Assembly: GCA_035771165.1 (NCBI GenBank)
Contig: JAWNZC010000105.1
Coordinates: 1,203,501 to 1,267,500, forward strand
Direction: 5' to 3'
From: Paragorgia papillata
Taxonomy: Eukaryota > Cnidaria > Anthozoa > Scleralcyonacea > Coralliidae
Length of the DNA stretch: 64,000 nt
Of the stretch, positions 1-10,754 are shown piece by piece. Every line of letters starts with the position of its first letter. Position 1 is the first letter of the stretch. Made by a program: the position numbers and the translations under genes. The notes under the pieces are model-generated. The model saw only the letters and a list, made by a program, of their open reading frames with translations, did no database searches and was not told where the DNA came from.

Positions 1-1
1 T

Positions 2-277
2 TTCATGGAATTTCAAAAAAAATCTGAGGAATCCCACATGAAATTTATGAAGGACCAAGCAGCAGCTGAAGAAACATCTCGAAAAGAAGAGATGAAGATG
101 CATTATGAATTGATGGGATTTCTTGTCAAAGCAGCACAACCAACTAGTAGTTTGGGTAATACATATCCTGGAACAAGTCACCTTGGTTATACATGTAACA
201 CCATACCTACAGTTGACTTGCTACACACGGATGATGTTTTAAAAAACTCTAATGAGAAAACTTATTTTCAGTTGTAA
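2..277 (+). CDS. Harbinger Myb/SANT-like DNA-binding protein, C-terminal part
   Basis: An open frame runs in from the left edge and ends at 277. What is visible is the charged, probably helical C-terminal tail (EEMKMHYELMGFLVKAA region) that follows the Myb/SANT-like domain in the accessory protein of Harbinger transposons; the DNA-binding domain itself lies before the window. In this family the accessory protein helps import the transposase into the nucleus and recruit it to the transposon ends. Position and convergent orientation to the transposase at 450-2370 are the main support. The residues alone would not identify it. Confidence 0.5.
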   Translation, partial: FMEFQKKSEESHMKFMKDQAAAEETSRKEEMKMHYELMGFLVKAAQPTSSLGNTYPGTSHLGYTCNTIPTVDLLHTDDVLKNSNEKTYFQL

Positions 278-340
278 CTTGTTATTTTCACAGTTGTAAC
301 TTGTTATTTACAGTTGGAACTTGTTATTTACAGTTACCGG
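268..340. repeat. Short tandem repeat after the Myb-like gene
   Basis: Three imperfect copies of an approximately 20-bp unit containing ACTTGTTATTTACAGTTG follow the stop codon of the accessory gene. The region between 340 and 450 contains no further coding signal. Confidence 0.6.
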
Positions 341-449
341 TATATCCTATAGCTGCATTACTGTTAACCATTAACTTTTTGGAATGGTTCGCCATAATGT
401 TTTCGATGGTTTAATTATACACTATTGCCAATGTTAATTTGTGTCTTCA

Positions 450-2370
450 TCATAATAAAAAAAAATCAGCCAGAGCATCTCTGACTGTATGAACACTATC
501 AGGTCCATCATTTTCACTTTCTGCACCATCATCTCCATCAATTTCTTCTTCTACAGGTATTTCATGCATCCATTCGTTGGGAAATAGATCATTTTTCAAC
601 TCACAAAGGTTGTGAAGAACACAACATGCTGCAATCTTAGTAGGCAAGTATTGCAGTGATGTGTCAATTCTCCTCAGCAAACACCTGAATCTCCCTTTCA
701 ACCTTCCAAAGGCTGCTTCAACTACCATTCTTGCTCTGCTAAGGTGTGGTAATTGAAACAAATATCCCGTTCACTTAACTGGCCATCTGCAGGAAATCTC
801 TTCATCAGCCAAGGTAGCAATGGATAAGCAGGGTCTCCTACCAGCATTATTGGAACATTTACACCAGATATTTCTTTAGTTTCCTTTAAGATCCAACATA
901 TATTTTAGTTATATTACATAAATAAACAAAACAGTTTAGTTACAGTATTACAAAACTATGACTATACTAATGTTATTGTTATTATGCATCTATAAATGTA
1001 AGCCCCAGGTGGAGGTCAGGTGAATGTGGGGTATTTGACCATCGCTTTCAACTTCACCATTTGGAATTTGATTATTATACAAGAGTATGATTATCACTTG
1101 ACTTTTTCAATTGATTATTTATGAAATTACAGTGCGTGTTAAACAGTTAGAGAAGAAAAAGGCTAATAATTATGTCATGTTCAGGAAAATCTCTACATGG
1201 AGCTATTTGATTACAGTATTTATTGCCTGACAGTAGGTGCATGGGCAAATTAAAAAAAATAAAGAAAAATCAAATGCTCCACAGCCTAACCTTCCTTCTT
1301 GGGCTTTACATTATAAAAATGGTGCATTATTTATCATCATCATTGTTCATTTCATACAATACATTTACAAATCATGATAATAAAAAATGCTTCAACATAC
1401 ATTGGAAAAGAGCTCTCCTTGTTGGCCTTTGGTGTACAATGATGAATTTTTTAAGATTCTGGCATCATGGACTCTGCCTGGCCAATTGATATAGATGTCA
1501 GTGAACCTGGTGTGTTAAATATATTATTCAGGTAACATATATTGAAAGACTGGTCAAAATGTGTTTCATACAACGCTTTTGTACACTACCACTGTTTCCC
1601 TCCTACCTGTAGGCATGGTCGACAGTGGCCTGCATTACAATTGAGTAGAAGCCTTTCCTGTTGTAGTAGTGAGAGGAATGATGAGGAGGGACAACTATGG
1701 ATATGTGGGTCCCACTCCCATCTATCGCTCAGTGCATTGCGGAAAATCCCATTTTGACAAAAAGCCTTCAACGACTTTGAGAAGTTTTTCCCCTGTTGGC
1801 CACGTGATATACAACGGCAAAAGAATGTCGACAATAGTCTGGCACACTTCATTAACGATAGTACACGCCGTACTCTTTCCCACATCAAATCTCCAAGCAA
1901 GTGATCTAAAATCTTCGCCAGTAGCTACGTGCCACATGCATATGGCTACTCTTTTCTTTATTGGAATAGACTTCCTGAACACCGTATTCTCCCTTCGTCA
2001 ACCTTGCATTCAATAACTCACAAACAATTTCAAATGTACTTTTTGACAATCTAAAATTCTGAACCCATAATCTTTCAACGTCACTTTCATGCCAGTTACA
2101 CACAGTATTCTCCCAAAAAGAGTAACCGGTTCTCCCTGGTTCCACCCAAAAACGTCTCTCAGTTCTTGCAAGAAGACACCACAGAATTAGCAACAAAAAC
2201 TGACAAACCCTCTTCTTCCGTGCTCGAACATTCCTCGAAAATTTTAAAAGCGCCTTCGTCCTTCTTCTTCTTTCTTCTCTCCTTAGTTTTAACATTTCGC
2301 AGTGCAAAATTACAATGTTTGCGAGACACATGTTCGCCATTTTACCTACCTGCAAACACACCTGCACCAT
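450..2370 (-). pseudogene. Harbinger (HARBI1-like) DDE transposase, split by introns and two frameshifts
   Basis: Read from right to left. The N-terminal region (2370 to about 1720) holds a helix-turn-helix-like segment (DFRSLAWRFDVGKST). The first catalytic Asp is in AIDGS near 1705. This exon ends at a GTAGG donor at 1607. The next exon (1506-1401) carries the second Asp in WPGRVHDAR. The last exon (about 895-450) carries GDPAYPLLPW and the catalytic Glu in MVVEAAFGRLKGRF, the DDE_Tnp_4 signature. All three acidic residues are therefore present. One-base frameshifts near 1975 and 745 break the frame, so this copy is probably inactive, though sequencing error cannot be excluded. A domesticated HARBI1 gene is unlikely because of the accessory gene and transposon end. 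Confidence 0.8.
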
Positions 2371-2439
2371 GCAAGTGCAGCCTGCCAGGTATTTCTATCA
2401 GGCGCCACCGCCCACTGATCAATTTTGCATCAGTGTGAA

Positions 2440-2560
2440 CTCAAACGTATCATCGATCCAAGATCGATCTAAATTTTACAGGGTAGTGTGAACGGCCCCT
2501 AAGCTCACTTAGGCTCAGATCGGTCTGAGATCGATCTCAAAGTACAGTGTGAACGGGGAT
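2440..2560. repeat. Harbinger terminal and subterminal repeats
   Basis: The block has two similar stretches containing AGTGTGAACGG (near 2485 and 2541) and several GATCGATC or GATCGGTC motifs. Such iterated subterminal motifs are typical binding sites for Harbinger proteins. Calling them binding sites here is inference. Confidence 0.5.
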
Positions 2561-2724
2561 CCCGACTTTTCCCTGCTGACTTTTCAAACCCTCCCCGTGC
2601 TTTATGCTTGTAGATGTTTATTGCAGTATAGAGTTCCATCCATGTGACCTCGAGACAAACTTTTCATTGGTTGGTTGTTTGTCGTAGTGGCACTGCGGCT
2701 ACATGGCATATCATTATTTTGTCA

Positions 2725-3300
2725 TTTGTGGAACAAGATGACTAGTAATTTCAGAACTTAGGCATCGTTGAAATATATTGTGTACGTATGTTGTTAGATG
2801 TTGAATGAGCTTTCATTTGATGTACAGTTCAAGATTCTGCGTTTTATGAAACTTGTTAAAATGTCCAAAATGTGCGAACCAATGTTGCAAATAATATTTC
2901 ATTACAAATATACAGGAAATCGACGCAATGAACCAAAACGACAGACGTTTTTGCATTTTAAAAATATTTACCGTTGAACTAGAAGCTTGAAATTTCCACC
3001 TCGAGTAGAATTTTTCAATAGCTTCATTATGATATTTATCTCAATGTTGTGTGTTAAGTATATTTCAAAAGAAATCTAAAATTCTGTAACACTTGCGAGA
3101 AGTCAATTTCCTGTTTATTTGTGTTATTATTTCAATTTTCAAACAGCGGTTCGCACATTTTGGACATTTTAACAAGTTTCATAAAACTCAGAATCTTGAA
3201 CTATACATCAAATGAAAGCTCATTCAACATCTAACAACATACGTACACAATATTCTTCAACGATATGTAGTTCTGAAATTACTAGCCATTTTGCTCCCCA
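2725..3300. repeat. Fold-back element, arms about 150 bp
   Basis: The sequence at about 2725-2880 recurs in reverse complement at about 3147-3300 with only a few differences. The shared core contains AACTTGTTAAAATGTCC and CATCAAATGAAAGCTCATT in opposite orientations. The spacer (2881-3146) has no long ORF. A related copy lies at about 49190-49610. It is probably a MITE or a tandemly inverted repeat unit. Confidence 0.75.
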
Positions 3301-3469
3301 ACTGACAAGATACCGCACCGCGGGCAACACGCCACTTCAGTACTCACCGCTTTCCCTTTCGAAACCATTCAGAAGCCACCGGATACTTGCTGTTCAACTG
3401 ATGTTTGGTTCCGGAGCTTTGGTTCTTGACAAGTTTCAGTCGCCAGATAAAATTTGAAACCCTCCAAGG

Positions 3470-4330
3470 CTTTCGGAAGAACAAGGAATAAGGAATACAA
3501 ATTTTCAAATGTCCCTTGCATGATATAAAAATTTAACTTCCGTCCAACTAATCACTGTGAATTATTCAACTAATGAAATGTCGATTTGAAACGGATCATC
3601 CCATTCGTTTGCGCGCCGGCGAAGGCTCTGGGCACAATATTTCATGTGTGGCCGCATTCTCGTACCCAGACCTACGCGCTGATGCGTGAAGTGGCTCTGG
3701 GAATCTCTGGAAATATGAGCGTTCTGATTGGCTTTACGAAACAATGAAAATAACTCAAACAAATTCAACATGCAATGTACACATTCACAATGTACACTCT
3801 GTTTGCCATAAACGTACGTTTGATATAATTTGACAAATCTAATAACAGCAATACACCACATTTAAATTCGAAAATATAATACTATAAACTAATATTTATC
3901 ATGTTGCGATCGTCTCTCAAAACAACAGCCTTCAATCCCATATTCTTTCGTTTCGCCAGTTGGTCTTCGATGAGTGCGTTTAAAACTGAGTTGACCAAAA
4001 CAACACTTTCTTCCCACAGTGGGCTGATGTTCCTGGGTACGAGAATGGTGGGGCCGCCATCCCTATCAACCCCAGTCCCTTTTACTTTATAGCCGAGTAA
4101 AAATGAAGCCGAATTTGGTGAAATTGGTTACAAAAACAGCTTGAAATCAAAGAAAACTGAACTTGTTAACCACTTTCAGGCTTAGATCAAATTCCAATAT
4201 GCCGTAGAGTAGGTGAACAATGACATGATGAATAAAAACAAGAAAAACAGTAAAAATATAAGCTCTCATATGAAAGTCAACAATACGCAACTAAAATTGC
4301 CATGGTTTGGACAAATATAAAGAAAATACA
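3470..4330. other. No supported gene
   Basis: Short ORFs on both strands lack recognisable motifs. A small imperfect inverted repeat with GGCTCTGGG/CCCAGACC words is present at about 3615-3705, resembling the ends of the element at 5085-5805. Confidence 0.5.
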
Positions 4331-4332
4331 TA

Positions 4333-4672
4333 AGAATTGAAAAATTAAACGAGACTCGCCTGTAAGTTGAAGTTTGATGGAGATTCTGTCACATGACACA
4401 TAGAGGCAGGAGATAACATGAGATAACAGAGTCTGCGAATGTTCATTCTTGAAAGCGTGATGGGCTCATGAGAACAGAAAATGTATGAACATACAATACA
4501 GCCCAGTATATAAAATAAGTCATAAGAGGGAAAAGGGAAAAGGGTGGGCATGTTATCTCCTGCTTCTATGTGTCATGTGATAGAATCTCCATCAAACTTC
4601 AACTTACAGGTAAGTCTCGTTTAATTTTTCAATTCTATCACATGACACTGAGGCAGGAGATTCCATGAGACT
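4333..4672. repeat. Inverted repeat with CACATGACAC-GAGGCAGGAGAT motif
   Basis: About 88 bp at 4333-4420 are repeated in inverse orientation at 4548-4635, including GCCTGTAAGTTGAAGTTTGA. A third partial copy of the motif follows directly at 4632-4672. The same motif appears at 26998-27043, upstream of the DIRS-like gag remnant, so this may be a leftover terminal repeat of that family. Confidence 0.65.
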
Positions 4673-5084
4673 TTAAAGCTCTGATGTATAAATGACAAAT
4701 GCAAATTATAGACACCAAAATATGTATAATTGACTTTGTACAATAACAAAAAACTTTAATTTGATGACAGTTTTGCCATTGACATACTAGTATCATCAAC
4801 CGTGACGGGTTTGTTATAGAACTTATTAAATGTATTAGCTGAACTGTGTGGTGCATAAACATTAGTCTCTATTCCAGCAGTATCTAGAACCAACTTGGCC
4901 TATCTAGAAATTGTATCACGCGAGACAGCTTGATGGGAATAGTGATAGACCCCACTATAGCCTCATTAAATATTCAACTTATTATTTATTCATTCTCAGG
5001 CTCCTTTGGGATCTTCTAACCCTAACTCGTTATTTATGCTTACGTCATTTTTTCTCAGGCTCCTTTGGGGCCTTCTACAATCTC

Positions 5085-5805
5085 GTACCCACAGGCTGCG
5101 ATTATTTTGGTCATTACCAAGGAACGGAGGCTCTGGAAACTCCGATGAAAAAGACCCTCAAATTGGGTTTTTGTTCCCAGTCCTCTGGTTCCCAGTTCCC
5201 TATAATTTGTAACAGTCATCGACGATCGTTCGCTTGTTCGAAGACCAGGAAAAATATTTGTTTACCGATAAAAGAGGCCCAACATGTTTTACAAAGATCT
5301 CGACAAAGCGTTGCGATACAAATGGCCTTTATTCGCTTTTCTCAAAATCATCAACCGGACTATTTGACGAGAGTGTTTTAAATGTCCGCGTTGCCGTCAG
5401 CACTCGCCAGTAATCGCCTCAGTCGCTTAAGTAAGAAATTGTACTTTTTGCCTGGAATTTTGGCTAAACTACATTGACCTAGTATTCTCTAATATTATTT
5501 TAAAGTTCTGAGACGAAACTGCGATGAATCACGAGACGAGTCAGACGATGGATGTTTGTTTGGCGACGAAGCGACAACAATAGTTTTAACTTGTAAATTG
5601 TCGGGATTTTTGCTGTTTTGAATATTCAATTATATTCTGGGTCAACGTCGAGAAATCGATTAAACAAGTTAGCAACGTGCACACTATTTGAAATTTAACT
5701 GTTTTTAAACTAACCAATCAGATGACGAGTTTCGTCGGAGTTTCCCAGAGCCTCCAATTCTTGGTATTGACCAAAAGGATTGCAGGCTCTGGGTACAAGA
5801 TTGGG
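5085..5805. mobile_element. Non-autonomous element with about 75-bp terminal inverted repeats
   Basis: The left arm (about 5085-5155: CTCGTACCCACAGGCTGC, then TTGGTCATTACCAAGGAACG) is matched in reverse complement at about 5725-5805. The interior has no transposase. No target duplication could be fixed. A flanking block with GGCTCCTTTGGGA and TTATTTATGCTTACGTCATT occurs on both sides (about 4998-5070 and 5824-5875) in direct orientation. Confidence 0.6.
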
Positions 5806-5867
5806 CCTTCTAACCCTAATCTCATTATTTATGCTTACGTCATTATTTCTCAGGCTCCTTTGGGACC

Positions 5868-5945
5868 CTCTAACCCTAACTTTTATCCAACCCCTTACCC
5901 TAGCTTTTATCCAACCCCCTAACCCTAGCTTTTATCCAACCCCCT
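5868..5945. repeat. Minisatellite, about 25-bp unit
   Basis: Three copies of a unit containing CCCTAGCTTTTATCCAACC follow one another. It includes telomere-like CCCTAA words but is not a telomeric array. Confidence 0.7.
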
Positions 5946-5949
5946 GGTT

Positions 5950-6590
5950 TTCACTGCGTCATACCAGTGAACTCAATAGGAAGACTGGAACGGTAACTTG
6001 GGCGGGAATTTTGAAGCCAAACATGGGGGCTGACATGTATGGTATGCCCCATGTACTGGTATGCCCCAGTTTTTACGAAAATACAGTACGAAAAACACCG
6101 TTATTTTCTGCCAAGTTTCACAATATTTTTACGTATAGGAACAGCATTTCTATGCCCCTAACAAACTAGACCAAGTAGTCTTTCAGCTGAAGTGACTTTG
6201 AGAGACAGCTCTTCACAAATAACAAAGTTATTAAACAAATGAAAAAAGTCCGGGCGAATAAACGCGCAGAAACTTCTGTTCACTCTTGTTCTGCGTTTGG
6301 ATATCTTAAGGGTTTTCGACATAGCATAGGGAAAATATGGACAGCAACTTCAGTAAAGTTATCTTTGTTTAAGTTTTTATAGCCCAGATTTGCCATTTAT
6401 TTCCGTAAAAAGCCTAAAAATTAGTACTTACGGACAAAAACAAAAATTTGCCATTCTTCAGCTCTCCCCAGTACTTTTCTTTTTGGCAGAGCGCAAAATT
6501 TTCTGGGATTTTCTTGTTAAAAATATTTTCTACAGTTAAAAATATACTATAAAAAAATAATATGCTATATAAAAAAATATGCTATAAAAC
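5950..6590. other. No supported gene; 5' flank of the P-element-like gene
   Basis: AT-rich sequence without a convincing ORF. It may contain the left end of the P-element-like transposon, but no terminal inverted repeat matching sequence after 17062 was found by eye. Confidence 0.4.
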
Positions 6591-6679
6591 ATGCCAATTA
6601 ATTGTGTGATTAATGGATGCAAAAGTAATGGGCATTGTAATGATGACAAAGAAAACAAGCCATACATTTCTTTTCACAG
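6591..6679 (+). pseudogene. THAP9-like transposase, exon 1 (THAP domain start)
   Basis: The exon encodes 29 full codons from an ATG and begins the C2CH THAP zinc finger: the first cysteine pair is in CVINGC and is followed by ISFHR at the exon end. The donor is CACAG/GTGAG. The 2-base overhang joins in frame with the acceptor at 7289, giving the expected FHRFP sequence of THAP domains. The domain normally binds a specific DNA sequence at the transposon ends. Confidence 0.8.
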
Positions 6680-6736
6680 GTGAGTGTTTATTTTGTATTC
6701 AACAGTCTAGCAGTAATACACCATAATAGCAAATAA

Positions 6737-6835
6737 TTTAACTCTTTCCTGTCCTGAATGCACTTTAGTATTTTATTCTGACTAATGCCAGACAATTTTA
6801 TTCACCTCTGGAAAAGCCCTTAGACAGGAAATAAT
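6737..6835. repeat. Single copy of the hairpin repeat that is tandem at 37197-37695
   Basis: It starts AACTCTTTCCTGTCC, contains TTTAGTATTTTATTCTG and ends GACAGGAAATAATT. The ends are inverted relative to each other, as in each unit of the array. It lies within intron 1 of the THAP gene. Confidence 0.75.
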
Positions 6836-7017
6836 TAAACAAATATAATGAAGGTGATTCATTTAGTATGTACACAAAGAACAATATGATTTATATTAAA
6901 ATCACAATAGATTACACCTTTGTTAAACCCCACTGCATACATATATATACATACACATACATATATATATATATTTCTTACCTCCTTACACATTTTCAAC
7001 ATTTACTGTATTACCTC

Positions 7018-7190
7018 CTTATATATATATATATATATATATATTTTATTTTTTTTTACCTCCTGAAAAACACTATTTGTGATGTAGGTTTTCCTGAATA
7101 AATATCATTCATTCATTCATTCATTCATTCATTCATTCATTCATTCATTCATTCATTCATTCATTCATTCATTCATTCATTCATTCATCA
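7018..7190. repeat. (TA)n and (CATT)n microsatellites
   Basis: A TA run at about 7020-7044 is followed by about 20 ATTC/CATT units at about 7105-7188. Both lie in intron 1 of the THAP-like gene. Confidence 0.95.
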
Positions 7191-7289
7191 TATTACATGG
7201 TTGCCCAAATGCCAAGCTGAAAAAATATACATTTAGCTATATACAAATAGCAATTTAATTACACATTTTCATTTTTCATAACAATGTAG

Positions 7290-7768
7290 ATTCCCCCTCA
7301 AAGATCAGGTTCTGCTTGAGAAGTGGGAGAATGCTGTTGGGAGAATAAACAACATTGCGAAAGTGTGGAAAGCAACACAATATAGTTTGATCTGCAGCAA
7401 TTATTTTGAAAGATTAGATTATACTATCCCTCCATCAGCAAATGGGACCTGCAGATTAAAAAAAAATACAGTACCATCAGTATTTTCAACATCACTACCT
7501 AGCACTCGTGGCATGTCAGAAGCAGTAAGAAAGTGACTAGGGCTTCCCCAAAAACCCACTGTCCCAACAAGGATCAGAAACAATGTCACCTGCGGAAAAG
7601 GTCATGTGCGATCATACTTATACAAGAAAAGCACCAGCACCAGAAGAAGCACCAGAACCAGAAGAAGCACCAGAAAGATCAGAATTGGAAGGAAAATTAA
7701 GAAAAAAAATTATAAACTTACAACAGCAACTAAGGAGATAAAAAAAGCCAACTAGATAACATGGAAAG
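7290..7768 (+). pseudogene. THAP9-like transposase, exon 2 left of the BEL insertion
   Basis: The exon continues the THAP domain: the conserved Trp is in KWENAV and the last zinc-ligand pair is in LICSNYF. The last ligand, normally histidine in this C-x2-H pair, is tyrosine here, so zinc binding is probably lost. A TGA stop follows after about 70 codons (SEAVRK-stop-LGLPQ) and the later part is rich in simple KKSTSTRRS-type repeats. The frame is cut off at the BEL retrotransposon, and the 5-bp word GAAAG before it is duplicated on the other side. Confidence 0.75.
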
Positions 7769-7990
7769 TGGTCTGAAGCGTAATAAAAACTTAATCTTTA
7801 TTTCTTACACGATAGTACAATAGACTTCTTACATACGATAGACGATAGTTTCACACGATAATTCGAATAACGATTTTAACGCTAACTGAATGGAGACTGA
7901 ACAGATCTACATATTTGGGACCTTTTATACACAATACACGCAAGTCCCCCGAGAGTCAGTACATGCACTAATTGGTTTTTCTTCGGATCA
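7769..7990 (-). repeat. BEL/Pao 3' LTR (222 bp)
   Basis: It is identical to the other LTR by eye, except for one A/G difference and the absence of a 25-bp internal tandem duplication. The coding strand begins TGATCCGAAG and ends GCTTCAGACCA. Confidence 0.95.
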
Positions 7991-8008
7991 TTCTCCCCTT
8001 CCTTGACT
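7991..8008 (-). other. Polypurine tract of the BEL element
   Basis: Read on the - strand, AAGGAAGGGGAGAA directly precedes the 3' LTR, where plus-strand priming occurs. Confidence 0.75.
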
Positions 8009-8361
8009 TAATAAAGTCAACACATCTAAATAATAATCTAAATAATAATTATAAGTGTCGCGTTCCCGGATTAATCTGACCCTCGTCGAGGGGATTGCGG
8101 AGTTCGCTTGTGATCAACCACACAAATGAAGTCTTTTAATTTAAACCATTTATTAATAAGCTCCAAATCATGCGGTGAAAACTAAATAATAATAATGAAT
8201 ATCGTTCTACACATGCTATTACATAAATCATCATAACTGAAAACACATATAACAATAAACAATCCATATAAATACATGAAGGTATTGTGATTTACTTATG
8301 TTGTAAACTCTTTACCGTTGAGCGAACATACATAAACTGTCTATGTTTATCTTAAAGTACT

Positions 8362-8875
8362 TATATCACTTGTGGGGTTTTAACGTATTTGAATAGAGCA
8401 AAAAAAGTTAGTTAATAAGTTATTTTGCCGTTTTTGATTTACTTTGATAGTTTCTGAGATATAAGCCTTTAAACATGCCAATTTCGGCTTTTCGCCAAAA
8501 ATTTCCGTCGTTCATTTTTAAGCACGGGGGCCTGGGACTCAGGAACCTAAGCCGTCTGTTTTCTTAGTTGGAACTCTCGTGCGTACTGGAAAACGGGTGC
8601 GAGCTCGACATTTCGATTTTTCAGTCAAATATATGTGTTTTTGTGAATCAATAAGCCGAAACGTAGTTGTTTTGGATTGAATCGTTCCTGAGTCGCAGGC
8701 CCCCAAGGTGTTAAAATGAACGACGGAAATTTTTGAGAATTGGCATGTTCAGAAGCCAATATGTCAGGAACTATTTGACTAAATCAAAAACGGCAAAATA
8801 ACTTATTAACTGATTTTTTCTGCTCTATTTAAATACGTTAAAACCCCACAAGTGATAGAAGCACTTTAACTGTCT
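8362..8875. repeat. Fold-back insert within the BEL element
   Basis: About 190 bp at 8362-8560 (CACTTGTGGGGTTTTAACG onward) are repeated inverted at about 8680-8870 (ending CGTTAAAACCCCACAAGTG). The arms share GTTAATAAGTTATTTTGCCG and ATTTCCGTCGTTCAT. It sits between the integrase stop and the 3' LTR and is not part of a normal BEL element. Confidence 0.8.
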
Positions 8876-9206
8876 TGTGCGAGTGTGCTAACCAACTAAT
8901 ATCAAATAACCTATAATAACGAGTAATCAATCAAATGACGAGTGTATCAAGTTTCCAGGGTGCGAGTGTTAATGAAATGAGCGCAAGTGTCAATTAGGCT
9001 CCCTGAGGCAAAGGAAGTCTGTGTGTCGATCTCTCGGGAACATCACAATAAGGTATTATTGTTCGCATTCTAAAGGACAAATCTTTGATATTGGTCTTGT
9101 CAGCACCGTCTTTCCCACTTGTATTTTAACTACACGCGTATGTCCGTCTTTTCCTGGATGGATTTTTACAATTTTCCTCGAGGGGAATCAGGCAAAATAA
9201 CTAAAA

Positions 9207-10754
9207 CTATATCACCCTCTTTATCATCTCTCTGAAGGTGATGCCATTTTTTCCATGGATTGAGAGTCGGAAGTCACTCTCGAAGCCAGCGATGCCAAAA
9301 ATGGCGAACCAATTCCTGGACTCTTCTCCATCTTTTCTTCGCATTGTAGTCGGTCTCATCAACGGTTTCTGGCGCAAATTTTCCTCCAACTCGACCATGT
9401 AAAAAGTGGTTTGGTGTTAAAGGAGTGTTGTCTTTAGGATTGGCAGACTGATAGGTGAGAGGACGCGAGTTAATCAGAGCTTCTGAACCTGTGAAGGCAG
9501 TCATTAGCTCTTCGTAAGCGATATCTGCACATCCAAGTATAGCATGAATCGCTTTCTTTGCCGATTTAATCATTGTTTCATGTATTCCACCAAAATGTGG
9601 GGCGTACGGAGGGTTAAAGTGCCATGTAAGTCCCTTATTTGCTGTTGATGCCATAATTTTATCTTTATCTAACTGCTCTGCTAATTGGCGTAGCTCCCTT
9701 TCTGCTCCTACGAAATTGGTTCCGTTATCGGAGATCATTTCTTTGGGTAGTCCTCGTCGATTAACCATCCGATAAAAGGCGTTAAGAAAGGAGTCCGTAT
9801 CCATGGAAAAGGCAATTTCAAGGTGAACGGCTCTGCAGGACAGACAAGTAAACAAACAAAGATAACGTTTTAGTCGACGTTTTCCTCTGCCTTGAATTGT
9901 GATGAACGGACCAGCAAAGTCGACTGCGGTTTCGGAAAATGCTTGCATTGATTTCTTTAATCGGATATTTGAAGAGGTGCCATGATCTGAGTCGCTGCTT
10001 TGGCGTTTCTTCGTTTGCATTCAGCACATTCTTTTTCCCAATCACGGATTTCTTCGCGTCCCGAGATGATCCAAAATCGTGAGGAAATGCTCGCCAGTGT
10101 ATGGTTCGTGCCACTGTTATGATTGCCCTGCTCGTGGTAATACTTCACCAGTAGTTTCGTAACCCATTGCTTTCGTGGTAAGATAATTGGGAATCGAACA
10201 TCAAACGGTAGGAATTGGCGTATAAATTCGTCCGATCTGATCTTAAGAGTCCGTCTTGATCTTAAGAGTCCGTCTTCGTCCAATCTTGGACGCAGTCCGA
10301 TTAATTTACTGTTCTTGGACAGTTCTTTTCCACGTTCGAGGGCTTGAATTTCCAGCGGAAAGGCGTTTCGTTGGGCTTGTGCAATTATTTCGTTTTCTAC
10401 ATCTCTGATTTCATCAGGAGTTAATTCGCCGCTTGTTCGACCATCTCCGGTGCATTTGCAGTTATGTAAGAACCGCTTTACCCATGCTTGAAATCTAGTT
10501 ATTCGTATCCAGGAGGAAAATAGGGTTGGATCGAGGCGCCAGGACATAGTACCATTAGTGGTGGTCATTGTTCTTTCTTGCATCACGTCTTGGTTGTCGA
10601 TCTTTTTTTTGTTGATCTTCGCTTTTTCGACATTACGATCAATCTTTTTTCTTTCATCATCTGAACTACTTTGAATTGGAATTCGATCGCTCGGCCAACC
10701 GGTCTCGTCGTCTTCCAAAAAAAGAGGACCATGCCACCACTTCTCATACCGCAC
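9207..10754 (-). pseudogene. BEL/Pao integrase region
   Basis: Two overlapping frames cover the integrase. The N-terminal zinc-binding H2C2 motif is in HEQGNHNSGTNH followed by CAECKRR. The catalytic core shows Asp in AVDFAGPF, the second Asp in SDNGTNFVGA and the Glu in HFGGIHETMIKSA. A tail typical of BEL elements (NHFLHGRVGG) follows. The protein inserts the cDNA into chromosomal DNA. A frameshift near 10000 separates the zinc domain from the core, and another near 9390 separates the last part, so this copy cannot make the whole enzyme. A 20-bp tandem duplication at about 10236-10280 (TCTTAAGAGTCCGTCTT) is a further lesion. Confidence 0.9.

Larger units (their letters stand above)
1..2499 (-). 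mobile_element. PIF/Harbinger DNA transposon, left end outside window
   Basis: The element carries the two genes usual for Harbinger: a Myb/SANT-type protein (here only its C-terminal part, + strand) and a DDE transposase (- strand), arranged convergently. The right end is visible at 2499, where the inward-reading sequence starts GGGGCCGTTCACACT and is followed outside by TAA (2500-2502), a 3-bp target site of the kind Harbinger duplicates. A second block reading GTGTGAACGGGGATCC lies at about 2543-2558, just outside, so this end may itself sit in an older related repeat. The left terminus and its copy of the target site are before base 1, so the assignment of the right end is inferred from one side only. 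Confidence 0.8.

Noticed and set aside
5868..5945. Interstitial telomere (CCCTAA words)
   Set aside because: The words are part of a 25-bp minisatellite unit, not a TTAGGG-type array.
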